From: Streptomyces sp. CoH27
GTDB taxonomy: Bacteria; Actinomycetota; Actinomycetes; Streptomycetales; Streptomycetaceae
NCBI RefSeq assembly: GCF_020181035.1
Contig: NZ_JAIQYY010000023.1
Location: 1-64,000, forward strand
Length of the DNA: 64,000 nucleotides
Direction of reading: 5' to 3'
Position 1 is the stretch's first letter; every line of letters begins with the position of its first letter. The translations under genes and the position numbers were made by a program. The notes beneath the pieces were generated by a model, which worked only from the letters and a program-made list of their open reading frames with translations, was not told the DNA's origin and did not search any database. Shown one piece after another: positions 1 to 8,872 of the stretch.

Positions 1-307
1 GTCGCTTCCTTTGTACTCACCCTCTCGGGCTTTCCTCCGGGCTTCCCTTCGGTGTTTCCGACTCTATCAGATCCTTTCGGCGTCTGATTCCCGGTCGGCG
101 GGTTGTCTTCGAGCTTTTGGGCTTTCGCCTGTCGGCCTTTCGACATTCACTACGTTAGCTCATTTCCTCGGCGACTCATAATCGAGTCTCGCGGGGGGGG
201 TTTCGGGCACGCGGGCGCGCCGAAATCGACCCCGGCGAAGGGGTTGTAGCTAGGTAGTGGGGTGGCCGCTCCGGCTGCTGGCGATTGCCGTACCCGGTTC
301 AGCGGCT
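1..307 (-). other. rRNA operon leader (pre-16S), running off the left edge
   Basis: Read on the minus strand, positions about 1-110 give the leader that precedes Streptomyces 16S rRNA genes, including GATCTGATAGAGTCGGAAAC, then CCCGGAGGAAAGCCCGAG, then AGGGTGAGTACAAAGGAAGC. These blocks carry the antitermination and RNase III processing signals upstream of 16S rRNA. The 16S gene itself lies left of position 1. The identification rests on memory of S. coelicolor rrn leaders. Only one promoter could be placed with confidence; Streptomyces rrn operons usually have several, so others may lie between 110 and 300. Confidence 0.85.
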
Positions 308-342
308 TGGGATACGTTACGCACCTTCCAGGCACGCGTCAA
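307..342 (-). promoter_or_regulatory. Vegetative promoter of the rRNA operon
   Basis: On the minus strand a -35 box TTGACG (342-337) is followed after exactly 17 bases by a -10 box TAACGT (319-314). This is a good match to the principal sigma factor (HrdB) consensus, and the predicted start is near 307. The -35 box overlaps the stop codon of the glycosylase gene (339-341), so the upstream gene and the rRNA promoter are packed end to end. Confidence 0.65.
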
Positions 343-989
343 CTTCGGCGCCGCCTCGGTACATGGGCCCGATACGGGCTCACCGTCGGATCGTCGGCAA
401 CCCAGTAACGCCACGGATGGACATCGCCGTTGCCGCCTTCGCCGGCGACTCCGGTGCGGGCACCGCTCCGGACCTGGTGAGCGGGGATCTTCGTGCCTGT
501 CAGCATCCGCAACGGTGTCTCGCCGGAGGCGCAGGCGTCCGTGCCGTTCAGGGCACGGTCGACCTCCAGGGCGGTGGCCAGGCGAGCCGGTCCTTTGGCG
601 AGTTCCTTGTCGTTGCGGGCCGAAAGTCGACGTTTACGGGCCAGGTCCGCGCCCTCGACCACCTCGCCGGCGCGGAGCAGGACGGCACTCGCGCGGCCTT
701 CGGGACCGCAGACGAGGTTCATGCAGTGCCACATGCCGTAGGTGAAGTAGACGTACACGTACCCGGGCGGCCCGAACATCACCTCGTTGCGGGCGGTGCG
801 GCCGCGGTAGGCGTGGGAGCCGGGGTCGTTCGGGCCGTCGTACGCCTCGACCTCCGTGAGGCGGACGGCGATGGGGCCCTCGGGGGTCGTACGGACCAGG
901 ATGCGGCCGAGGAGGTCGGGGGCCACTTCGAGGACCGGGCGGTCGAAGAACTCTCTGGGCAGAGGCGTACGGTCCGGGGGCGCGATCAT
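339..989 (-). CDS. DNA-3-methyladenine glycosylase (AAG/MPG family)
   Basis: This 216-residue protein is predicted to remove alkylated purines such as 3-methyladenine, starting base-excision repair in the cytoplasm. It has the AAG family framework: an N-terminal LPREFFDRP, an LTEVEAYDGPNDPGSHAYRG stretch with the catalytic-site glutamate, GYVYVYFTYGMWHCMN, a VLLRAGEVVEG strand and a KGPARL motif. The length is normal for the bacterial family. The reading frame stays open far upstream, but homology begins at ATG 989 (MIAPPDRTPLPREFF), so that start is used. It reads towards the rRNA promoter, which begins at its stop codon. Confidence 0.9.
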   Translation of the reverse strand: MIAPPDRTPLPREFFDRPVLEVAPDLLGRILVRTTPEGPIAVRLTEVEAYDGPNDPGSHAYRGRTARNEVMFGPPGYVYVYFTYGMWHCMNLVCGPEGRASAVLLRAGEVVEGADLARKRRLSARNDKELAKGPARLATALEVDRALNGTDACASGETPLRMLTGTKIPAHQVRSGARTGVAGEGGNGDVHPWRYWVADDPTVSPYRAHVPRRRRS

Positions 990-1089
990 GCCGTCCGAGG
1001 GTAATGGAGAGCGGGCATGGCGCCGGCGGAACCGGTCGGGGGGCGGATGCGTTTGTAGGGGTCGAGGTTCCTTCGTAAAGGGAGAGTCA

Positions 1090-1872
1090 ATGGGGTTCAA
1101 GAAGCTGCTCGCGAGCCTGGGGGCCGGCGGGGCCTCGGTCGAGACCGTGCTGACCGAGGTGAACGTGGTGCCGGGTGGCGTCGTCCAGGGTGAGGTGCGG
1201 ATCCAGGGCGGGTCCGTGAACCAGGACATCGAGGGGCTGTCGGTCGGGCTCCAGGCCAAGGTCGAGGTGGAGAGCGGCGACCAGGAGTACAAGCAGGACA
1301 TCGAGTTCACGAAGGTGCGGCTCGGTGGTGCCTTCGAGCTGCAGGCCGGCGCGGTGCACGCGGTGCCGTTCGGGCTGGAGATTCCCTGGGAGACGCCGGT
1401 CACGATGATCGACGGGCAGGCGCTGCGCGGGATGCACATCGGGGTGACGACCGAGCTGGCCATCGCGCGGGCTGTGGACTCCTCCGATCTCGACCCCGTC
1501 AATGTGCATCCGCTGCCGGCGCAGAAGGCGATCCTGGACGCCTTCATCCAGCTGGGCTTCCGTTTCAAGAACGCGGACATGGAGCGCGGTCACATCCGGG
1601 GGACACGGCAGTCGCTGCCCTTCTACCAGGAGATCGAGTTCCACCCGCCGTCGCAGTACCGGGGGCTGAACCAGGTCGAGCTGAGCTTCGTTGCCGACGC
1701 GTACGCGATGGACGTCGTCCTGGAAATGGACAAGAAGCCGGGCCTGTTCAGCGAGGGTTCGGACACCTACCGGTCCTTCCAAGTCGGGCTGAACGACTGG
1801 CAGGGGACCGACTGGGCGGCTTATCTGAACCAGTGGCTGTCCGAGGTCGGCAGCAAGCGCAACTGGTTCTAG
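1090..1872 (+). CDS. spo0M: Spo0M-like sporulation-control protein
   Basis: This 260-residue protein belongs to the Spo0M (SpoOM) family, arrestin-like beta-sandwich proteins that modulate sporulation in Bacillus and are common in Streptomyces. The N-terminus MGFKKLLASLGAGGASVETVL and the following repeats of beta strands (VVPGGVVQGEVRIQGG, then IEGLSVGLQAKVEVE) are typical. Near the C-terminus FHPPSQYRGLNQVELSF and the DWAAYLNQWL tail complete the family pattern. There is no signal peptide or membrane segment, so it should be cytoplasmic. The chosen ATG has a GGAGAG ribosome site 5 bases upstream. A longer open frame upstream overlaps the glycosylase gene and lacks homology. Its target in Streptomyces is not known from the sequence. 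Confidence 0.88.
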   Translation: MGFKKLLASLGAGGASVETVLTEVNVVPGGVVQGEVRIQGGSVNQDIEGLSVGLQAKVEVESGDQEYKQDIEFTKVRLGGAFELQAGAVHAVPFGLEIPWETPVTMIDGQALRGMHIGVTTELAIARAVDSSDLDPVNVHPLPAQKAILDAFIQLGFRFKNADMERGHIRGTRQSLPFYQEIEFHPPSQYRGLNQVELSFVADAYAMDVVLEMDKKPGLFSEGSDTYRSFQVGLNDWQGTDWAAYLNQWLSEVGSKRNWF

Positions 1873-1917
1873 GCTCGGGAACTGCTGATTCCAGATCATC
1901 GATCAGGAGGTACCGAG

Positions 1918-2457
1918 GTGACCGAGCTCAAGCGGCGGCCGCTCCCCCACGATTTCCATCCGCCCGTGCCGTCGTTCACGGTGACGAGCGCGGACATCGA
2001 GGAGGGTGCGACGCTCAAGGACGCTCAGGTCTACGCGAAGGGCAACACCTCGCCGCAGCTGCGGTGGGAGGGCTTCCCGGAGGGGACCAAGAGCTTCGCC
2101 GTGACCTGTTACGACCCGGATGCCCCGACGGGGAGCGGGTTCTGGCACTGGGTCCTGTTCGACATCCCGGCCTCGGTGACGGAGCTGCCGGCAGGTGCGG
2201 GCAGCGGCACGTTCGAGGGGCTGCCCGAGGGTGCGGTGCAGGTGCGCAACGACTACGGGTCGAAGGACTTCGGCGGTGCCGCGCCGCCGCCCGGGGACGG
2301 GCCGCACCGTTACGTCTTCACGGTGTACGCGGTGGACCAGGAGAAGCTCGGTCCGGACGCCGATGTCTCGCCGGCCGTCGTCGGTTTCAATCTGCGATTC
2401 CACGCGATCGCGCGTGCCCAGCTCATCGGCGAGTACGAGAACCCCGCGCAGGGCTGA
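1918..2457 (+). CDS. YbhB/YbcL-type phosphatidylethanolamine-binding protein
   Basis: This 179-residue protein is of the PEBP (Raf kinase inhibitor-like) superfamily. Visible family motifs are NTSPQLRWEGFPEGTKSFAV, the ligand-site DPDAPTGSGFWHWVLFDIPA, then GPHRYVFTVYAVD. The bacterial members are small cytoplasmic ligand-binding proteins whose substrate is mostly unknown. The GTG start is preceded by AGGAGG at a good distance, 45 bases after the spo0M stop, so the two genes may be co-transcribed. An intrinsic terminator follows at 2498-2540. Confidence 0.88.
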   Translation: MTELKRRPLPHDFHPPVPSFTVTSADIEEGATLKDAQVYAKGNTSPQLRWEGFPEGTKSFAVTCYDPDAPTGSGFWHWVLFDIPASVTELPAGAGSGTFEGLPEGAVQVRNDYGSKDFGGAAPPPGDGPHRYVFTVYAVDQEKLGPDADVSPAVVGFNLRFHAIARAQLIGEYENPAQG

Positions 2458-2497
2458 GCGCACCATCGCGATTCAGCCAAGCGTTCATTGAACGTTT

Positions 2498-2540
2498 GCC
2501 CGCCTCCGGTCTTGGAAGTGATCGGAGGCGGGCATTTTTT
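2498..2540 (+). terminator. Intrinsic terminator after the PEBP gene
   Basis: A perfect 11-bp stem, GCCCGCCTCCG (2498-2508) and CGGAGGCGGGC (2523-2533), is followed by a run of six T residues. It is one of the few canonical rho-independent terminators in the window. Confidence 0.85.
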
Positions 2541-2625
2541 ATTGCGTTGTCCATCTCGGCGCGCCCGTCCAGAGTTGATCCAAGCCCGCCGGGGGGTGGG
2601 CAGGTGCACACGGGAGGTGGGCTGG

Positions 2626-3132
2626 ATGCGTGACACGCTGGTTCTGAACGCGAGCTTCGAGCCGCTGTCGACGGTGACCTTGAACCGAGCCGTCGTTCTG
2701 GTGCTGCAGGACAAGGCCGTCGTCGAGCAGGCCCATCCCGAGCTGCGGATGCGCGGTGCCGATGTGGACATACCGGCGCCGCGGGTGATCAGGCTGTGCA
2801 GGTATGTACGGGTGCCGTTCCGAAGACAAGCTCCGTGGTCGAGGCGGGGGGTGCTGGTCCGGGACCGGCACCGGTGCGCGTACTGCGGGCGCAGGGCCAC
2901 GACGGTGGACCATGTGCTGCCGCGGGCGCAGGGTGGGCAGGACACGTGGCTGAATACCGTTGCCGCGTGTGCGGAGGACAATCACCGGAAGGCCAACCGG
3001 ACTCCGGAGGAGGCGGGGATGGCTCTGCTTCGGGAGCCGTTCGAGCCTACTCCTGCGGACGCGATGCTCTTGGCCTTGGGGCAGGAGGACTTCGCTGCGC
3101 TTCCCGAGTGGCTTGCTCGGGATGCCGCCTGA
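2626..3132 (+). CDS. HNH endonuclease
   Basis: This 168-residue protein has an N-terminal domain starting MRDTLVLNASFEPLS, found in a widespread actinobacterial and cyanobacterial HNH family, and a C-terminal HNH nuclease. The metal and catalytic features are CAYCGRR (Cys84, Cys87), DHVLPRAQGG (His96), TWLNTVAAC (Asn110, Cys115) and DNHRKANRTPEEAG. The biological role of this chromosomal family is unknown; DNA cleavage or repair is inferred. The ATG is chosen because it begins the conserved N-terminus and has GGGAGG about 10 bases upstream; the frame is open further upstream without homology. A convergent hairpin lies just downstream. Confidence 0.88.
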   Translation: MRDTLVLNASFEPLSTVTLNRAVVLVLQDKAVVEQAHPELRMRGADVDIPAPRVIRLCRYVRVPFRRQAPWSRRGVLVRDRHRCAYCGRRATTVDHVLPRAQGGQDTWLNTVAACAEDNHRKANRTPEEAGMALLREPFEPTPADAMLLALGQEDFAALPEWLARDAA

Positions 3133-3144
3133 TCGATACGGCCT

Positions 3145-3164
3145 CGCGCCCCTTACGGGGCGCG
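3145..3164. terminator. Convergent hairpin between HNH and SPFH genes
   Basis: A perfect 8-bp stem CGCGCCCC (3145-3152) and GGGGCGCG (3157-3164) encloses a TTAC loop. It sits in the 44-bp gap between two converging genes and has no T-run, as is common for Streptomyces terminators. The same GCGCCCC word recurs in repeat-like sequences elsewhere in this window. Confidence 0.5.
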
Positions 3165-3176
3165 CTGCTGCCCCCC

Positions 3177-4136
3177 TCAGTCGATGCTGGGCTTCTCCCT
3201 GCGTTCCGTGCCGTTGTTCTGGGGCGGGATCGAGGAGCCGTTGTTGCCTGAACCTCCGCCCAGGGGGCCGAAGTTGCCCATCGCGCCGGAGAGACCCTTG
3301 AGAGCGTCGCCGATTTCGCTGGGGACGATCCAGAGCTTGTTGGCGTCGCCCTCGGCGATCTTCGGGAGCATCTGGAGGTACTGGTAGGACAGCAGCTTCT
3401 GGTCGGGGTCGCCGGCGTGGATCGCCTCGAAGACCGTGCGGACCGCCTGGGCCTCGCCTTCGGCGCGCAGGGCGGCGGCCTTGGCCTCACCTTCGGCGCG
3501 CAGGATCTGGGACTGCTTCTCGCCCTCGGCCGTGAGGATGGCGGCCTGGCGCGTACCTTCGGCGGTGAGGATCGCGGCGCGCTTGTCACGGTCGGCGCGC
3601 ATCTGCTTCTCCATCGAGTCCTGGATGGAGGTGGGGGGCTCGATCGCCTTCAGTTCGACGCGGTTGACGCGGATGCCCCACTTGCCGGTCGCCTCGTCGA
3701 GGACGCCGCGCAGGGCCGCGTTGATCTCCTCACGGGAGGTGAGGGTGCGTTCGAGGTCCATGCCGCCGATGATGTTGCGGAGCGTGGTGACCGTCAGCTG
3801 CTCGATCGCCTGGATGTAGCTGGCGACTTCGTAGGTTGCGGCGCGGGCGTCCGTGACCTGGTAGTAGATCACCGTGTCGATGTTGACGACGAGGTTGTCC
3901 TGGGTGATCACCGGTTGGGGCGGGAACGGTACGACCTGTTCGCGCAGGTCGATGCGGTTGCGGATGGTGTCGATGAACGGGACCACGATGTTCAGGCCCG
4001 CGTTCAGGGTCCGTGTGTAGCGGCCGAAGCGCTCGACGATGGCGGCGCTGGCCTGTGGGATGACCTGGATGGTCTTGATCAGGGCGATGAAGACCAACAC
4101 CACCAGAATGACCAGGACGATGATGACCGGTTCCAT
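3177..4136 (-). CDS. SPFH/band-7 (stomatin-like) membrane protein
   Basis: This 319-residue protein has one N-terminal membrane helix (residues 1-20) and a band-7/SPFH domain. The run QVIPQASAAIVERFGRYTRT, then GLNIVVPFID, then LREQVVPFPPQPVITQDN is typical of the bacterial stomatin/QmcA group. Repeated AEGEKQ, AEGEAKAAALRAEGEA units follow, forming a predicted coiled coil, and the C-terminal tail is glycine- and asparagine-rich. Such proteins oligomerise in lipid microdomains and assist membrane proteases. The next gene upstream is an NfeD-type protein, the classic partner. The ATG was set at the membrane helix because the upstream frame carries no homology. Confidence 0.92.
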   Translation of the reverse strand: MEPVIIVLVILVVLVFIALIKTIQVIPQASAAIVERFGRYTRTLNAGLNIVVPFIDTIRNRIDLREQVVPFPPQPVITQDNLVVNIDTVIYYQVTDARAATYEVASYIQAIEQLTVTTLRNIIGGMDLERTLTSREEINAALRGVLDEATGKWGIRVNRVELKAIEPPTSIQDSMEKQMRADRDKRAAILTAEGTRQAAILTAEGEKQSQILRAEGEAKAAALRAEGEAQAVRTVFEAIHAGDPDQKLLSYQYLQMLPKIAEGDANKLWIVPSEIGDALKGLSGAMGNFGPLGGGSGNNGSSIPPQNNGTERREKPSID

Positions 4137-4246
4137 CGTGTTCCCCGTACCCCTCTCTGCCGCGCCTCTTCGGCAGATCCTATTGGTGTGGAAGATCTTG
4201 CTGGTCGAGTCTGACAGACTGCCGCCCAACTCGCCGGTCGGATGGC

Positions 4247-4678
4247 TCAGATGACGATCGCGGTGGCCCCCTCGATCTCCACGACGTCCACTTCCTGGCC
4301 GACTTCGTAGGCCCGGTCGGTGTCCAGGGCGCGTGCCGACCAGACTTCGCCGGCGAGTTTGATACGGCCGCCGGAGCCGTCGACCCGTTCCAGTACGACG
4401 GCCTGCTTGCCCTTCAACGCGTCGATGCCGGTGGCGAGTTGGGGGCGTTGCCTGGTGTGCCGGGCGGCGATGGGGCGGACGACGGCGATGAGGGCGACGG
4501 AGACGACGACGAACACGAGCACCTGGATCACGCCGTTGAAACCGAGTCCGGCGGCGACGGCGGCCGCGACGGCTCCGACCGCGAGCATGCCGAACTCCGG
4601 CATCGCGGTGACGACGAGCGGAATGCCGAGCGCCGCCGCGCCGACGAGCCACCACACCCATGCGTCGATGTCGTTCAC
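4247..4678 (-). CDS. NfeD-family membrane protein
   Basis: This 143-residue protein has three or four hydrophobic segments in its first 70 residues. A C-terminal OB-fold domain follows (about 80-143), with G-I-D-A-L-K-G-K-Q-A-V-V, a V-K-L-A-G-E-V-W-S-A-R-like strand and a VDVVEIEGATAIV end. This is the short NfeD architecture, which pairs with stomatin-like proteins and is thought to anchor or regulate them. It lies 110 bp upstream of the SPFH gene on the same strand, which supports a shared operon. Confidence 0.9.
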   Translation of the reverse strand: MNDIDAWVWWLVGAAALGIPLVVTAMPEFGMLAVGAVAAAVAAGLGFNGVIQVLVFVVVSVALIAVVRPIAARHTRQRPQLATGIDALKGKQAVVLERVDGSGGRIKLAGEVWSARALDTDRAYEVGQEVDVVEIEGATAIVI

Positions 4679-4739
4679 ATGGTCATGGTAGGGCCGTGAG
4701 CGGGCGGCGGACAGGGCGCACGAGGGAAGCGCGGAGGGC

Positions 4740-5531
<792 letters not shown>

Positions 5532-5681
5532 GAGCGCGTTGTCTCCCCTTGCAGTGTGGCCGGTCTCGGCTGTCGCGTACGCCTGTGGCTCGGGCCGCAG
5601 TGCCGGTGGGCGCGGCCCTCATGAAATCTACGCCACGAGTGCGCCGCTCCATTCCATCGGTCCGGTCCTTAGGGTGGGGGC

Positions 5682-6470
5682 ATGCTCTCGGAACCGCGTT
5701 CAGGACGCCTTGCCGCTTGGGGAAATGCCCTTTTGGCCGGACTTGTCTCTCCTGATGACGCCGTGCTCGCCATCGTGGGCGAGGACGCGGTGCACCGGGT
5801 GGAGGGGCTGCCCGGGGAGTCCGCGCCGGTCGGGCTCACGCTCGCGCTGGGGCGGCTGCGCACGTTGGGGGTGACCGGGCTGCGGGTGGCGCTGCCGGCG
5901 CCCGGCCATCCGCTGGGGCTGAGCGGTCCGCCGGAATTCAACGCGCGGGCGCTGGAGGCCGAGGAGGCGGTGGTCTGCTTCGGGGCCGCGTTCGGGCTGG
6001 TGCCGGAGGTGTACGAGGCCGGGCCCGCGGGTGATGTGCATGCCGAGGTGGTCTGGCATGTGCTGCCGGTGCGGGAGGCGCCGCCCGCCGATGTGCCGTC
6101 GCTGGGCGAAGCCGAGCGGGAGCTGGCGGAGGCGTTGCGCGAGGCGACCGAGGTGCTGTCGAAGCTGGACGTCACCGGGTCGGGTCCGGTGGCGGAGGCG
6201 GCGATCGACGCGTACCGGGCGCGAGCCGAGCGCGGCCGGGAGGTGTTGGCGCCGGGATATCCGCCGCGTGCGGTACGGGTGTTGGAGCTGGCGCAGCGGG
6301 TCGCGCTGCTGGTGTCGCTGGCGTACGGCAACGGGCACGGGGGTGCGGTCAGCGCCGGCGAGATGGCCGCGCGGTCGGAGGCGTTGCGACCGGTGGAGCG
6401 GACGGCTCGGCGGGCGCAGGTGGCGGCGTACAACTCCATCGTGGAGGAGCGGGAGCGGGGAACGCGGTAA
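5682..6470 (+). CDS. Conserved actinobacterial protein of unknown function
   Basis: This 262-residue protein has codon use normal for the genome. It opens MLSEPRSGRLAAWGNALLAG and continues with alternating hydrophobic strands (AVLAIVGEDAVHRVEG, LRVALPAPGHPLGLSG). In the second half there is a long helical region, GEAERELAEALREATEVLSK to RVALLVSLAYGNGHGG. No catalytic motif, signal peptide or membrane helix was recognised. Similar proteins are, from memory, present at this position in other Streptomyces next to chpE. It is divergent from the ABC ATPase and convergent with chpE. Confidence 0.8.
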   Translation: MLSEPRSGRLAAWGNALLAGLVSPDDAVLAIVGEDAVHRVEGLPGESAPVGLTLALGRLRTLGVTGLRVALPAPGHPLGLSGPPEFNARALEAEEAVVCFGAAFGLVPEVYEAGPAGDVHAEVVWHVLPVREAPPADVPSLGEAERELAEALREATEVLSKLDVTGSGPVAEAAIDAYRARAERGREVLAPGYPPRAVRVLELAQRVALLVSLAYGNGHGGAVSAGEMAARSEALRPVERTARRAQVAAYNSIVEERERGTR

Positions 6471-6579
6471 GGGGTGGGCCGGGCCGGGGGCGCCGCCGCT
6501 CGGGGGTGCGGCGGGCGCGCCCGCGCCCGCGTCGACGCCAGCGACGGCCACGGCGGCCGTGCGGTCGGCTGCGAACCCG

Positions 6580-6610
6580 ACAGGCCTCCCGGTGTGCCCG
6601 GGAGGCCTGT
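6580..6610. terminator. Terminator hairpin downstream of chpE
   Basis: A perfect 13-bp inverted repeat, ACAGGCCTCCCGG (6580-6592) and CCGGGAGGCCTGT (6598-6610), has a 5-base loop. It lies 19 bp beyond the chpE stop codon and between two convergent genes. There is no T-tract on either strand. Confidence 0.6.
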
Positions 6611-6629
6611 GGTCACTGTCGGCGGGACG

Positions 6630-6875
6630 TCACTGGTTGACGCCGAGGTTGCCGAAGACCGGGTTCAGCACGCCGACGACGCTCGTGCTGTTGCCGACCA
6701 CGTTCACCGGGACGTGCACCGGCACCTGAGCGACATTGCCCGAGACGACACCCGGGGAGCCCTGGGCCTCGCCGGCGGCGCAGGCGCCGTCGTTGGCGGA
6801 GGCCAGGCCCGCACCGGCGGCCACGAGGCCACCGGCCAGCATCGTCACGGCCGCTGCCTTCTTCAGGTTCTTCAC
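6630..6875 (-). CDS. chpE: Short chaplin, ChpE type
   Basis: This 81-residue secreted protein has a signal peptide (residues 1-27, KKAAAVTMLAGGLVAAGAGLASA) and one chaplin domain (GSPGVVSGNVAQVPVHVPVN to FGNLGVNQ). Chaplins assemble into amyloid-like surface layers that let aerial hyphae escape water. Most short chaplins have two cysteines in this domain; here both positions are changed (VNVVGNS and GNLGVN), as in ChpE. One cysteine occurs instead in the linker after the signal peptide (NDGACAAG). The GTG start is preceded by AGGAGGGG 6 bases upstream. Confidence 0.92.
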   Translation of the reverse strand: MKNLKKAAAVTMLAGGLVAAGAGLASANDGACAAGEAQGSPGVVSGNVAQVPVHVPVNVVGNSTSVVGVLNPVFGNLGVNQ

Positions 6876-6899
6876 TTTCCAACCCCTCCTAGGCGTTCA

Positions 6900-6918
6900 C
6901 CACGGCGGTTCGCCGTGG
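6900..6918 (-). promoter_or_regulatory. Hairpin in the chpE 5' leader
   Basis: A perfect 8-bp inverted repeat CCACGGCG (6900-6907) and CGCCGTGG (6911-6918) with a 3-base loop lies 25 bp upstream of the chpE start codon. It may stabilise the message or be an operator. No promoter boxes could be assigned with confidence. Confidence 0.4.
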
Positions 6919-7059
6919 CACGCACTGGAGAACGGCACGGTTCACCGGAGGATGCGCCGTCCGGGTGACATTCCCACGACGGTATGAATCTCAGTCCGGA
7001 GTGTGACCCTCAGGGTTGCCGTGCGTGACGGTCGCGGGGGGGGCGGCGGGACGGGTGTT

Positions 7060-7701
7060 TCAGCCGGCCACGCCGTGGCGTACGGCCCACAGCGCGGCCT
7101 GGGTGCGGTCGGCGAGGTCGAGTTTCATCAGGATGTTGGAGACATGCGTCTTGACGGTCTTCTCGGACAGGACGAGGGCGCGGGCTATCTCGCGGTTGGA
7201 GCGGCCGTCGGCGATCAGGCCGAGCACCTCGTTCTCCCGCTCGGTGAGCGAACCGCCTCTGCCCTGGCCGGAGTTGCTCTCGTCCTGGGAGAGCAGGGCG
7301 CCGGCGACCTCCGGCTGGAGCAGGACGTGGCCGGCGTGCACGGAGCGGATGGCGCCGGCGAGGGCGTCGGGGTCCACGTCCTTGTAGACGTACCCGGCGG
7401 CGCCCGCGCGCAGGGCGGGGACGACCGTGCGCTGTTCGGTGAAGCTGGTGACGATCAGCACGCGCGCGGGGTTGGCGAGTTCGCGGAGCTTGCGCAGGGC
7501 GTCGATGCCGTCCATGCCGGGCATCTTGACGTCCATCAGGACGACGTCCGGGCGCAGTTCCTCGGCGCGGGCGACGCCCTCGGCGCCGTCGGCCGCCTCT
7601 CCGACGACCTCGATGTCGTCCTGCACCTCCAGGAAGGTGCGCAGGCCCCGGCGGACGACCTGGTGGTCGTCGACGAGCAGCACCTTGATCGGGTCAGCCA
7701 C
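7060..7701 (-). CDS. NarL/LuxR-type response regulator
   Basis: This 213-residue protein has an N-terminal receiver domain with the acidic pair DD (11-12), phosphoacceptor Asp57 in VVLMDVKMPGMDG, Thr/Ser in VLIVTSF and the conserved Lys in GYVYKD. A C-terminal LuxR helix-turn-helix follows (LTERENEVLGLIADGRSNRE, then LSEKTVKTHVSNILMKL). It overlaps the histidine kinase gene by 8 bp, so the two are translationally coupled and form one system. Its targets are unknown; chpE lies just downstream on the same strand but there is no direct evidence that it is regulated by this pair. Confidence 0.93.
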   Translation of the reverse strand: MADPIKVLLVDDHQVVRRGLRTFLEVQDDIEVVGEAADGAEGVARAEELRPDVVLMDVKMPGMDGIDALRKLRELANPARVLIVTSFTEQRTVVPALRAGAAGYVYKDVDPDALAGAIRSVHAGHVLLQPEVAGALLSQDESNSGQGRGGSLTERENEVLGLIADGRSNREIARALVLSEKTVKTHVSNILMKLDLADRTQAALWAVRHGVAG

Positions 7702-8872
7702 CGGGGACCTCCATCTCGATCGTGGTGCCCTTGCCGGGCACCGATTCCACGGTCAGCGTGCCGCCGACCCCGCTGGCCCGGTCCCGCATCGAGACCAGGC
7801 CCAGATGCCGTCCGGCGTGGCGGACGGCCCTGGGGTCGAAGCCGCTGCCGTCGTCGCTGACGCGCAGTACGGCTCCGCCGCCGCGCCGGTCGACGCTCAC
7901 CGCGACATGGCCGGCGCCGGAGTGGCGCAGTGCGTTGTGCAGGGCCTCCTGGGCGACCCGGAGCAGGGCTTCCTCCTGGGCGGCGGGCAGGGCGCGGAAG
8001 CCATTGCTGGTGAAGGTCACGCGCGCGGTGTGGGCGCGGTCGAGGACCTGGATCTGGGTGCGCAGGGTGGCGACGAGGCCGTCCTCGTCGAGGGCGGCGG
8101 GGCGCAACTCCACGACGGCGGCGCGCAGTTCGTCGGCGGCCTCGGCGGCGAGCGTGGCGACCTGCTGGAGTTCGCCCTTGGCGCGGGCGGGGTCGCGGTC
8201 GACGAGGGCCCCTGCGGCCTGGGCGGTCAGGCGCAGAGAGAAGAGCTTCTGGCTGACGGCGTCGTGCAGTTCGTGGGCGAGGCGGGAGCGTTCCTCGGCG
8301 ATGGTGAGCTCGCGGCTGCGTTCGTAGAGCCGGGCGTTGGTGAGGGCGATGGCGGCGTGCTGGGCGAGGATGGCGAGCAGCTCCTGGTCCTCTTCCGTGA
8401 AGCCGCACCTGCCTTCCGGTTCGGGGCGCGGGGGGTGTGCGGGGTTTCCCCCCACAGAATGCAGCTTGTTGGCGAGGAAGAGGGCGCCGATGACCTCGTC
8501 GCCGTCGCGGATGGGCAGGCCCAGGAAGTCGACCAGGTCGGGGTGGGCGGACGGCCAGCCCTCGAAGCGGGGGTCCTTGCGCACGTCGGCGAGACGCTCC
8601 GGGCGGGCCTCGTGCAGCATCGAGGCGAGGATGCCGTGCTGGCGGGGCAGCGGGCCGATGGCCTTCCACTGGGCGTCGCTGACGCCGTCGACGACGAACT
8701 GGGCGAAGCCGCCGTGGTCGTCGGGGACGCCGAGGGCGGCGTACTGCGCGTCGAGCAGCTCGCGGGCGGAGGCGACGATCGTCTTGAGGACGTCGCGCAC
8801 CTCCAGATGCCTGCTCATGGCCAGCAACGCGGAGCTCACCGCGGCGAGGCCGGACCGGGGGCCTTGGCTCAT
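7694..8872 (-). CDS. GAF-domain sensor histidine kinase (NarL-type)
   Basis: This 392-residue kinase has no membrane helix. It starts with a GAF domain (about 25-180), then a HisKA_3 dimerisation helix with ERSRLAHELHDAVSQ, in which His203 is the predicted phosphorylation site, and a C-terminal HATPase domain with EEALLRVAQEALHNALRHSG (N box), VSDDGSGFDP and GLVSMRDRASGVGG. It therefore probably senses an intracellular or diffusible signal and phosphorylates the overlapping response regulator. The start is the ATG of MSQGPRSG; upstream the frame is repeat-rich and not protein-like. Confidence 0.92.
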   Translation of the reverse strand: MSQGPRSGLAAVSSALLAMSRHLEVRDVLKTIVASARELLDAQYAALGVPDDHGGFAQFVVDGVSDAQWKAIGPLPRQHGILASMLHEARPERLADVRKDPRFEGWPSAHPDLVDFLGLPIRDGDEVIGALFLANKLHSVGGNPAHPPRPEPEGRCGFTEEDQELLAILAQHAAIALTNARLYERSRELTIAEERSRLAHELHDAVSQKLFSLRLTAQAAGALVDRDPARAKGELQQVATLAAEAADELRAAVVELRPAALDEDGLVATLRTQIQVLDRAHTARVTFTSNGFRALPAAQEEALLRVAQEALHNALRHSGAGHVAVSVDRRGGGAVLRVSDDGSGFDPRAVRHAGRHLGLVSMRDRASGVGGTLTVESVPGKGTTIEMEVPGG

